Shown: one piece after another, positions 7,523 to 14,646 of the stretch
How the letters are laid out: each line of letters opens with the position of its first letter
How positions within the stretch are numbered: position 1 is the stretch's first letter
NCBI GenBank assembly: GCA_018712785.1
Contig: DVGK01000054.1
Location: 1 to 43,694 of the forward strand
Reading direction: 5' to 3'
Origin: Candidatus Choladousia intestinavium
Lineage (GTDB): Bacteria > Bacillota > Clostridia > Lachnospirales > Lachnospiraceae
Length of the DNA: 43,694 bases
Position numbers and translations under genes: made by a program
The notes under the pieces: generated by a model
The model's database searches: none
Told to the model about the DNA's origin: nothing
Seen by the model: only the letters and a program-made list of their open reading frames with translations

Positions 7523-7694
7523 ATATATTTTTAACATCGGCTGCCTTAAACCCACCGCCTGCAAAGATGAGAAGAAGGCTCAGTCACAACTACATACTCT
7601 CCCTTTTCGAGAGCAAAGCGGGCGCAGAGAGACCAGGAGTTTAGGTCCTCTGATTGTAATATCAAACGGGAAAGTTACAGCAGAAAAAAATAAA

Positions 7695-7762
7695 TGTAAC
7701 TATTGACATTACAACTGAAGCGTGCTATTTTAATACTGCGAGATGTAACAATGATAATTACA
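7695..7762 (+). promoter_or_regulatory. Promoter with paired TGTAA-N9-TTACA operators
   Basis: TTGACA (7703-7708), a 17-nt spacer and TATTTT (7726-7731) form the promoter. Two copies of the inverted repeat TGTAA-N9-TTACA lie at 7695-7713, overlapping the -35 box, and at 7744-7762, just past the expected start site. Their centres are 49 bp apart. Identical spacing and placement argue for a dimeric repressor, of the kind that controls quinone or electrophile stress genes. No such regulator is encoded nearby. Confidence 0.7.
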
Positions 7763-7788
7763 ATAATAATTAAAAGGAGGAAATAGAA

Positions 7789-8421
7789 ATGAAAAAAATC
7801 GCAGTAGTTTGCGCAAACGGAAAAGCAGGGAGACTGATTGTAAAGGAAGCGGTAGAGAGAGGAATGGATGTAACCGCAGTGGTAAGAAAAGAGAACCAGA
7901 CCAAGGCACAGCATGTACTGCAGAAAGATCTGTTTGACCTGACAGCCAAGGATTTGGAATCCTTTGACGCAGTGGTGGACGCCTTCGGCGCATGGACAGA
8001 AGAGACGCTGCCTTTGCACAGCACATCTCTGAAGCACCTGTGCGATATCCTTTCAGGAAAGCAGACCAGGCTTCTGGTAGTGGGAGGCGCCGGCAGCCTT
8101 TATGTCAATCCGGAGCATACAGCGCAGGTAGCGGACGGACCGGATTTCCCGGACGCCTTTAAGCCTCTGGCGGCCGCTATGGCAAAGGCCCTGGATGAGC
8201 TGCGGGAGAGAAAGGATGTGTACTGGACCTATATCAGCCCGGCCGGGGATTTCCAGGCAGAGGGAGAAAAGACGGGAGAGTATATTCTCGGAGGTGAGGA
8301 GCTGACGCTGAATGAGAAGGGCGAGAGCGTCATCAGCTATGGAGATTACGCAGTGGCAATGGTGGATGAAATTGAAAAGGGCAGCCATATTCAGGAGAGA
8401 ATCAGCGTAGTGAGAAAATAA
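7789..8421 (+). CDS. NmrA-like NAD(P)-binding oxidoreductase
   Basis: A 210-residue single-domain Rossmann protein of the NAD(P)H-binding / NmrA-like atypical SDR group. The nucleotide loop reads CANGKAGRLI at residues 8-17 in place of GxxGxxG, and a VVGGAGSL segment marks the fourth strand. There is no YxxxK catalytic pair, as usual for this group. Such proteins act as quinone reductases or redox sensors and are often induced by electrophiles. AAAAGGAGG precedes the ATG. The promoter carries two matching operators, which supports induction by a dedicated repressor. A hairpin follows the stop, then the sirtuin-like gene. Confidence 0.8.
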   Translation: MKKIAVVCANGKAGRLIVKEAVERGMDVTAVVRKENQTKAQHVLQKDLFDLTAKDLESFDAVVDAFGAWTEETLPLHSTSLKHLCDILSGKQTRLLVVGGAGSLYVNPEHTAQVADGPDFPDAFKPLAAAMAKALDELRERKDVYWTYISPAGDFQAEGEKTGEYILGGEELTLNEKGESVISYGDYAVAMVDEIEKGSHIQERISVVRK

Positions 8422-8449
8422 TCGAAAACACGCTCCGCGAGTTTTCGAT
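8421..8449. repeat. Hairpin between the NmrA-like and sirtuin-like genes
   Basis: ATCGAAAAC (8421-8429) and GTTTTCGAT (8441-8449) pair perfectly, with a 3-bp CGC/GCG inner stem. It starts on the last base of the stop codon and lacks a T-run, so it may be an mRNA processing or stability element rather than a terminator. Confidence 0.45.
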
Positions 8450-8523
8450 GGCCATGGATAAAAGACAAAATGGCGGCCCAGGCCGGGATAAAGAAAACAG
8501 ACTGGAATTTGGAGGAGATAGCG

Positions 8524-9459
8524 ATGATACGGACGAAGAAAGTCGATTTTTCACAGTTTCTTTGCGGGACGCCTGCCCGGGATTATATTTTTCAGGATAC
8601 GGCATATGAGGAGCAGGTTAAGCAGGCGGCAGAGCTGCTGAAGAACGCTGACGCTGTGCTGATCGGAGCCGGAGCGGGACTTTCCGCAGCGGCGGGGCTG
8701 AATTACGGCGGCAGCCGCTTCAGAGAAAATTTCGCGGATTTTATTGAGAGGTACGGTTCTGCCGCCATGAGGGATATGTACAGCGCGGGATTTTATCCCT
8801 TTCCTTCAGAAGAAGAGAAGTGGGGGTACTGGTCGAAGCATGTGTGGCTGAATCGTATCGAGCCGGATGCCCTGTCTCTTTACCGGTCTGTCTATGATCT
8901 GGTGAAGGATAAGCCGCATTTTGTGCTGACCACCAATGTGGATCATCAGTTCTGGAAGGCCGGTTTTTGGGATGGAAATATTTTCGCCACCCAGGGAGAC
9001 TACGGTGAAATACAGTGCGCCAGGGGATGTCATGATAAAGCTTATGATGCCACAGACCTGTTTCTTCAGATGCATCAGGCCAGGAAGGACTGTCAGGTGC
9101 CCTCTTGCATGGTGCCCAAATGTCCGGTCTGCGGAGGAAAGATGGCCATGCATCTGCGATGCGACCAGTATTTTGCGGAGGATGAACACTGGAATCAGGC
9201 GGCCGGAAGATACGCGTCGTTTCTGAAGGAATACAGGAAAAAGAAGGTTGTGCTTCTGGAGCTGGGCGTGGGCTTCAATACGCCTATTATTATCCGCTTT
9301 CCTTTTGAAAAAGATATACGGGAGAACCGGGAGTGGACGCTTCTTCGGCTGAACCGGGACGAAGCGGCAGTGCCGGAGAGCTTTGGAGATAGGGCGGTAG
9401 GAATCAATGAAGATCTGGCGAAAAGTATAAAGGATATAAAAACGGCAGCGCAGCTGTAA
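8524..9459 (+). CDS. Sir2-family protein of the class M (SirTM-like) type
   Basis: A 311-residue sirtuin-fold NAD-dependent enzyme. Residues 48-54 (GAGAGLS) bind NAD; TTNVD at 136-140 replaces the classical TQNID. The segment expected to hold the catalytic HG is ATQGDY (Gln157), so the deacetylase histidine is absent. Four cysteines (C165, C169, C200, C203) form a zinc ribbon. TTNVDxQF and QGDY are features of class M sirtuins, several of which are protein ADP-ribosyltransferases acting on lipoylated GcvH-L and linked to macrodomain and LplA2 genes. None of those partners is present here. ATG 8524 has GGAGGA about 8 nt upstream; an ATG at 8470 lacks one. Confidence 0.8.
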   Translation: MIRTKKVDFSQFLCGTPARDYIFQDTAYEEQVKQAAELLKNADAVLIGAGAGLSAAAGLNYGGSRFRENFADFIERYGSAAMRDMYSAGFYPFPSEEEKWGYWSKHVWLNRIEPDALSLYRSVYDLVKDKPHFVLTTNVDHQFWKAGFWDGNIFATQGDYGEIQCARGCHDKAYDATDLFLQMHQARKDCQVPSCMVPKCPVCGGKMAMHLRCDQYFAEDEHWNQAAGRYASFLKEYRKKKVVLLELGVGFNTPIIIRFPFEKDIRENREWTLLRLNRDEAAVPESFGDRAVGINEDLAKSIKDIKTAAQL

Positions 9460-9554
9460 ACCATTAGGTATAGACTGAAAAACGAATGGAGACTTCCTTC
9501 TGGCAGGAATTGTTTTATAATTAAGGATAGAAAGAAGACAGGAGGAATGAACTT

Positions 9555-10403
9555 ATGGAATACGCGGTTTTAAATAACGGATTAAAAATGCCCATGGAAG
9601 GAATCGGAACCTTTCTTCTTCAGCCGGCTGAGGCGGAAGAATCTGTATACCAGGCTTTAAAAGCAGGATATCGTCTGGTCGATACAGCCAACGCCTATAT
9701 GAACGAGAAAGGCGTGGGACGGGGAATTAAAAAGAGCGGCGTAAAGAGAGAAGAGCTGTTCATTACCACGAAGCTTTGGGTACAGGACGCGGGCTATGAA
9801 GAGGCAAAGAAGGCGATTGAGACTTCTCTTAAAAATCTCGGGCTGGATTATCTGGATCTCTATCTGATTCATCAGCCCATGGGAGATTATATCGGAGCGT
9901 ACAGGGCCATGGAGGAAGCGTACCGGGAAGGAAAGCTTAAGGCCATCGGTGTGTGCAACTTCTACCCGGCGCGTCTGGCAGACCTCTGTGAGACGGTGGA
10001 GGTAAAGCCGGCAGTGAACCAGGTAGAGCTCCATCCCTTCTTCCAGCAGGAGAATGCCCTGGCTCTTATGAAAGAATACGGCGTTCATCCGGAGGCATGG
10101 GGTCCCTTCGCGGAGGGAAACCACGGAATCTTTACCCATCCCGTACTGACAAAGATCGGTGAAAAATATGGGAAGAGCGCGGCTCAGGTAGCCCTGCGCT
10201 GGAATATCCAGAGAGGGGTAACAGTGATTCCAAAATCTGTGCATAAAAACCGTATGGAGCAGAATATGGATATCTGGGATTTCAGACTGGATGAAGAGGA
10301 TATGGCGGAAATCGCCAAGCTGGATCTGGGACACAGTGAGATTGTCAATCATGACGATCCGGGCTTTGCGAAGATGCTGCACAGCATGAAAATCCATGAA
10401 TAA
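9555..10403 (+). CDS. Aldo/keto reductase
   Basis: A 282-residue NADPH-dependent aldo/keto reductase with full family length. The catalytic tetrad is complete: Asp43 and Tyr48 in DTANAY, Lys73 in TTKLW and His106 in LIHQP. The C-terminal coenzyme region (VIPKSVHKNRMEQN) is also intact. Such enzymes reduce aldehydes and ketones, including glyoxals, in the cytoplasm. GGAGGAATG precedes the ATG by several bases, and TATAAT at 9516-9521 is a likely -10 box, so it is probably transcribed on its own. A second, decayed reductase and a divergent LysR regulator lie downstream, so LysR control of one or both is plausible. Confidence 0.92.
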   Translation: MEYAVLNNGLKMPMEGIGTFLLQPAEAEESVYQALKAGYRLVDTANAYMNEKGVGRGIKKSGVKREELFITTKLWVQDAGYEEAKKAIETSLKNLGLDYLDLYLIHQPMGDYIGAYRAMEEAYREGKLKAIGVCNFYPARLADLCETVEVKPAVNQVELHPFFQQENALALMKEYGVHPEAWGPFAEGNHGIFTHPVLTKIGEKYGKSAAQVALRWNIQRGVTVIPKSVHKNRMEQNMDIWDFRLDEEDMAEIAKLDLGHSEIVNHDDPGFAKMLHSMKIHE

Positions 10404-10488
10404 GCCCCTTTGATTCTCTTCTGAAAAAGTCTCATGCTGCTGGCGGACCGTATGTCCGGGACAGTCTGAGTTCTATAGAATTGTATAA

Positions 10489-10544
10489 AATACTGGTGCA
10501 GTGTGTCTTTACTCCTTTCTGGCATGATCGGCGCCAGTATTTTT
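10489..10544. terminator. Long-loop inverted repeat between convergent genes
   Basis: AATACTGGTGC (10489-10499) pairs with GCGCCAGTATT (10531-10541) with one wobble pair, across a 31-nt loop, followed by a short T-run on the plus strand. It lies between the reductase and the convergent LysR gene and could serve both. Confidence 0.5.
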
Positions 10545-10582
10545 CGTTCATTCAGAACCGGGAGCCGGCGGTAATGGTATTT

Positions 10583-11455
10583 TCAGCTTAAATCCGCCGG
10601 CAGGGAATCCCGGGAGCGAAGATAGCGGAAAACTCTTCGGAACCTGTCGGCATTATCTCTGGGGCAGACGCAGTAGTACGTTACGCTGGCCTCTTTATCC
10701 AGTACAGGGATCGTGATGCGGTCAGAGATCTCCCCGTTCCTTTTCATAACATAATCCGTGGTAAAGGCCGGCAGAGCGGAATTAGCTACCAGCTCTCCCA
10801 GAACCTCCATTTCCGTCTGCATGAGAAAACGGGAGGAGGGCATTTTCCGGCGGCACAGATCATCCCAGAAACCGGTCTGGGAGTAGAGAAGAAAGGTCTG
10901 GCCGTCCAGTTCCTTCAGGTAGAGTCCCTGGGAGTCGGCCAGGGGGTGTACCGGAGGAAGGGAGATGTAGAGCTGCTCACTGTCCAAAGGACAGGAACAG
11001 AACCGTTCCGGATCCGGCTCGTCGTGGAGGATGGCCAGCTGGTAACGGCCTTCGGCCAGATGCTCCGGGAGGCGGGGATCCCCGGTGACCTCCGTAGAAA
11101 GGGCCATGCCCTCATAGAGCCGGGACAGGAGGGCGACAAATTCGGGGATCAGGGCCGGAGCGCAGAAGCCTACAGAGATGGTGCGCTTTTTCCGGTCAAA
11201 GTCCCTGAGCTGCTGAATCATGGAGGTCTCCTGGAGAAGGAGATTCCTGGCGTATTTTACGGTCAGTTCACCGTTTTCATTCAGAGAAAGACGGCTTTTG
11301 TGACGGTCAAAGATTTTTATTTCCAGTTCATCCTCCAGCCGCTGCATAGAACGGCTTAAGGCTGGCTGGGAAATATGCAGCTGTTCGGCGGCGGCGGATA
11401 AGGTTCCGCAGTCCGCGAAGGCTACCAGCTGCTCAAACAGATGTATTTCGATCAT
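10583..11455 (-). CDS. LysR-family transcriptional regulator
   Basis: A 290-residue LysR-type regulator. The N-terminal winged helix-turn-helix covers about residues 1-60, with the recognition signature GTLSAAAEQLHISQPALSRS. The rest is the effector-binding periplasmic-binding-like domain. ATG at 11455 with AAGGAG upstream is chosen over a 16-codon longer frame, because the canonical LysR start (MIEIHLFEQL) falls there. It is transcribed divergently from the decayed aldo/keto reductase at 11560; the 104-bp gap is where LysR proteins normally bind to control both directions. The effector is unknown, but aldehyde or electrophile stress fits the neighbours. Confidence 0.9.
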   Translation of the reverse strand: MIEIHLFEQLVAFADCGTLSAAAEQLHISQPALSRSMQRLEDELEIKIFDRHKSRLSLNENGELTVKYARNLLLQETSMIQQLRDFDRKKRTISVGFCAPALIPEFVALLSRLYEGMALSTEVTGDPRLPEHLAEGRYQLAILHDEPDPERFCSCPLDSEQLYISLPPVHPLADSQGLYLKELDGQTFLLYSQTGFWDDLCRRKMPSSRFLMQTEMEVLGELVANSALPAFTTDYVMKRNGEISDRITIPVLDKEASVTYYCVCPRDNADRFRRVFRYLRSRDSLPADLS

Positions 11456-11559
11456 GAAAATTCTCCTTGAAAATTTAGGCAAATCCTGGTATGGGGCAGA
11501 CACCCTGTTTCTATTTTACAGGAGGTTCACAGGAGAAGCAAGGAAAAGAGGGAAAGAGG

Positions 11560-12249
11560 ATGCGCGGAATTTTGCTGAAGAACGGGATCCGTATGCCGCT
11601 GCTGGGATTCGGCGTGCTGCAGATGAAGGAACACGAAAAATGCAGACAGTGTGTCAGAGAGGCGGCAGCCGCCGGTTATCGGATGTTTGATACGGCTGCT
11701 TCTTACGGAAATGAGGAGGCTGTAGGACAGGCGCTGAGAGAGGCTGTGGAAGCGGGAGAGGTAAAAAGGGAGGAGCTTTTTCTGATTACCAAGCTCTCTA
11801 TTGAAGATACGGAGGAGGCAAAGGCATACAGAGCTTTTGAAGAATCCCTGGAAAAGCTTCAGACAGAATATCTGGACCTGTACCTGATCGGGCAGCCTTA
11901 TAACGACTATTACGGGGCGTGGAGAGCCCTGGAGAAGCTTTATAATGAGGGAAGGATACGCGCCATCGGCGTCAGCAATTTCAGTCCGGAACGTCTGACG
12001 GATCTTTGCCTGAACAGCCGGATTCCGCCTATGGTCGACCAGATCGAAACGCACCCCTTCTACCATCAGAGGGAGGCCCTGCGCACCATGGGAGAGCTGG
12101 GAGTGCAGCCCCAGGCATGGGCGCCCCTGTGCGAGGGGCTTAAAAACATTTTTTCCAATAAAACACTGGGCAGGATTGGAAGAAAGTATGGGAAAACAGC
12201 GGCCCAGACAGCTCTCAGATGGAATATAGACCGCCAGGATCTTTATTGA
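11560..12249 (+). pseudogene. Aldo/keto reductase paralogue, truncated and lacking catalytic His
   Basis: This frame encodes 229 residues related to the intact reductase at 9555-10403. Asp44, Tyr49 and Lys78 are kept, but the catalytic histidine is replaced by Gly111 (LIGQP for LIHQP). Translation stops after ALRWNIDRQDLY, where the intact enzyme continues with about 50 more residues including the NADPH phosphate-binding VIPKS segment. No other frame downstream restores that tail, so it has been deleted. A ribosome site (AAGAGG) and normal codon usage remain, so a short protein may still be made, but reductase activity is unlikely. Confidence 0.7.
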
Positions 12250-12274
12250 ACACAGAAAAGACAAAAGAAAATAA

Positions 12275-12303
12275 TTGAGTTTCTTTCCCGGTGCTTTTAT
12301 AAT
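12275..12303 (+). promoter_or_regulatory. Promoter of the cupin-PocR-kinase operon
   Basis: TTGAGT (12275-12280), exactly 17 nt, then TATAAT (12298-12303), about 50 nt before the kinase start. Confidence 0.7.
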
Positions 12304-12354
12304 ACCTTTGAAGAAAGATTAACGCTTGAGTTATGGGGAAAGGAGAAGAGTTCA

Positions 12355-13836
12355 GTGCCGCGGCAAAAAACAGACTGGGGATATATTGACTGGCTGGAGG
12401 AAAACATGGATGAGAGCAGAGCCGCCCTGAATGTGGGGGTTGTGACGATTTTCCCTCATGCCCATATGAACCCGCATATACATTTTACGGAACAGGTCAT
12501 CTACACGCTTCAGGGGACCGGGTACAGCCTAATAAACGGGAAAAAGATCGATATGTCTATTCCCGGGGAAATCCTTCACTGGGAGGCCAGTGTCATTCAT
12601 GAAATGTATAATGAAGGGGAAGAAGAATTTAAGCATCTGATGGTATCCTGTCCGGACATGGTGAAATTTGACCCGGTTCATCCTGATGGAACGGGAGGCT
12701 GCAGCTTAAGCGGTCAGGAGGCGGAAGAGTATCTTCTGGCGGCTGTCAGCGGGACATGCGAGCAGTTTTTAAATACACTTCATTATTCTTACGCGATTTT
12801 TAATGCTTCGGGCATGCTGGCAAAGAGGACCAGGGTTTTTCCGGAATTCTGCTGCCTTCACTGTATGGAAGAGATATCCTCCGGGGAGGCGGCCTGTATG
12901 CGCCACTGCGTCTGTTATCCCTTTTATGAAGAGATGAGTTTCGAGTGCCCCTACGGAGCTACTGTATTCTGCATTCCCATAGTCTTCCACGGGGCGTTTC
13001 TGGGCTATATACAGGGAGGATACGCGCACATGCATATCGTTCCGGAAAGGGAAGTTTATATTATGCCGGAAAGCTCCATTCAGGGAGCCAAGATCCTTCT
13101 GCGCCAGATCGCCAAGGCTATGACCGATTACTGCGAGGTCTGCCAGTTTAAAAAGCAGCTGTCCAGGCAGGAGCTGGAGCTTGCGGATACCCATCAGTAT
13201 CAGGAGGTGCTGATTGAAAATCTGAGGAATGCGGAAAACACTATGACAGACCTGAAGATCAACAATCATTTTCTGTTCAATACACTGAATCAGATGGCGT
13301 CCATGGCTCTTGGCGGGGGCATGGTGTCCCTTTATCAGTCCATCCTGGATCTGTCCTGTCTGTTTTCCAGCGCGGTGCGCAATAACAGCAGCATGGTGAC
13401 CCTGACCAAGGAATATGAATATTTAAACGCTTATCTGAAGCTTCAGAAGCTGCGCTACGGAGAAAGGCTTTTTCTGAACCGGGTGATAGAAACCGATATG
13501 GAAGAGTGGAAGGTGCCCTTCAACTTCCTGATGCCCATAGCGGAGAATGCCTTTATTCACGGCTTTTCCCAGGAAGAGGATAAGAGGTTCTCTCTGGCGG
13601 TACGGGAGCAGAAAGAGCAGCTGGTATTTGTCATGGAAAATAACGGTACCCGGCCAAGCCGGGAGGAATGCGGAAGCGTTATGAATAAAATGCGGGAAAA
13701 CTCTTCCCACGGCCTGGCTATGGTTTACCGGAAGCCGTATTCTGTATATGGGGAGAATTTTTCCATCGAATTTGCTCCTGGGGTTCCGGACGGCGTCCGA
13801 ATTACCATTGCCCTGCAGGCGGAAAGAATTCTGTAA
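12355..13836 (+). CDS. Cupin-PocR-LytS-type sensor histidine kinase
   Basis: A 493-residue cytoplasmic sensor kinase starting at GTG with AAAGGAG upstream. Residues about 25-105 are a cupin barrel with possible metal ligands His35, His37, His41, His43 and His82. Residues about 130-235 are a PocR ligand-sensing domain, cysteine-rich (FCCLHC at 166-170, then C181, C185, C187). Residues about 300-400 are the LytS/YehU-type His kinase core with phospho-acceptor His305 in NHFLFN. An HATPase domain follows, with the N-box around Glu397-Asn398. No membrane segments are visible, so it senses an internal ligand, perhaps a small metabolite bound by the cupin or PocR domain. The response regulator follows after 15 nt. 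Confidence 0.88.
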   Translation: MPRQKTDWGYIDWLEENMDESRAALNVGVVTIFPHAHMNPHIHFTEQVIYTLQGTGYSLINGKKIDMSIPGEILHWEASVIHEMYNEGEEEFKHLMVSCPDMVKFDPVHPDGTGGCSLSGQEAEEYLLAAVSGTCEQFLNTLHYSYAIFNASGMLAKRTRVFPEFCCLHCMEEISSGEAACMRHCVCYPFYEEMSFECPYGATVFCIPIVFHGAFLGYIQGGYAHMHIVPEREVYIMPESSIQGAKILLRQIAKAMTDYCEVCQFKKQLSRQELELADTHQYQEVLIENLRNAENTMTDLKINNHFLFNTLNQMASMALGGGMVSLYQSILDLSCLFSSAVRNNSSMVTLTKEYEYLNAYLKLQKLRYGERLFLNRVIETDMEEWKVPFNFLMPIAENAFIHGFSQEEDKRFSLAVREQKEQLVFVMENNGTRPSREECGSVMNKMRENSSHGLAMVYRKPYSVYGENFSIEFAPGVPDGVRITIALQAERIL

Positions 13837-13851
13837 AGGGGGAGGAGCAGT

Positions 13852-14547
13852 ATGATTCGAGCTGTTATCTGTGATGATGAGACTGCCAGCCTGGCCATTA
13901 TAAAATATCTGATCGAAAGCGAAGGACTTCCGATTCAGATTGTGGGAACCGCCTTAAATGGCCAGAGTGCCCTGGAACTGATCCGCCGGGAAGAACCGGA
14001 TCTGGCGTTTATGGATATACAGATGCCGAAGCTGAACGGCTTTGAGGTGATCGAAGGATTAGGGAGAACGAAAGTAAAGATCATTATTATCACGGTACAC
14101 AATACCTTCGCCTATGCCCAGAAGGCGCTGCGGCTGGGGGCCTGTGATATCATTACGAAGCCTATTGGTATTTCGCAGCTTCGGGAGGCCATTGTCAGGG
14201 CGGTAGGGTGGAATTATACGGACAACGAGACGCTGAACCAGGCCCTGCGCTATATGTATCTTCACTATGCGGAGAATATAAATCTTAACAGTCTGGCGGA
14301 AAGCACCTGCTGTACCTACAGCCACCTGGCTCACCTTTTCCGGAGGTATTTTGATATGTCCGTACTTTCTTATCTTCATAAGATCCGTATCGCGAAAGCG
14401 GCCCAGCTTTTAAGAGCCGGCGTCAGCGTCCAGGATGCCGCCTGGCAGACGGGCTACACCAGTATGAATCATTTCTATAAATATTTTAAGCTGTATCAGG
14501 GCATGACCCCGGCATCCTACCGGCATCTGAAACTTCCTGAAGCATAA
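13852..14547 (+). CDS. AraC-type response regulator
   Basis: A 231-residue regulator with an N-terminal receiver domain and a C-terminal AraC DNA-binding domain. The phospho-acceptor is Asp55 (FMDIQMP), with acidic residues Asp8 and Asp9, Thr81 and Lys103 completing the site. Two helix-turn-helix units occupy about residues 125-228 and end with the family signature around GYTSMNHFYKYFKLYQG. It is the partner of the upstream kinase (15 nt apart, GGGGGAGGAG ribosome site). The symporter and SHMT-like genes directly downstream are its likely targets; an inverted repeat around their -10 box at 14599-14632 is a candidate binding site (inference). Confidence 0.92.
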   Translation: MIRAVICDDETASLAIIKYLIESEGLPIQIVGTALNGQSALELIRREEPDLAFMDIQMPKLNGFEVIEGLGRTKVKIIIITVHNTFAYAQKALRLGACDIITKPIGISQLREAIVRAVGWNYTDNETLNQALRYMYLHYAENINLNSLAESTCCTYSHLAHLFRRYFDMSVLSYLHKIRIAKAAQLLRAGVSVQDAAWQTGYTSMNHFYKYFKLYQGMTPASYRHLKLPEA

Positions 14548-14598
14548 AAACAAAAATGATATATTTTTCAGCAGAATCCGCCATATTTTTATCCTTTC

Positions 14599-14632
14599 TG
14601 TTCGTGCCATAATTTAGAGGAGCAAACGAACA
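14599..14632 (+). promoter_or_regulatory. Inverted repeat flanking the symporter -10 box
   Basis: TGTTCGT (14599-14605) and ACGAACA (14626-14632) are perfect inverted repeats flanking CATAAT (14608-14613), a likely -10 box. The right half touches the AGGAGG ribosome site. It could be an operator for the upstream response regulator, or an mRNA hairpin over the ribosome site. Confidence 0.4.
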
Positions 14633-14646
14633 GGAGGGATATTTTT

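Noticed and set aside
7506-7706. Possible 66-codon gene before the NmrA-like gene
   Set aside because: It overlaps the 3' end of the Nif11-like gene, has no ribosome site, runs across a promoter and operator, and resembles nothing.
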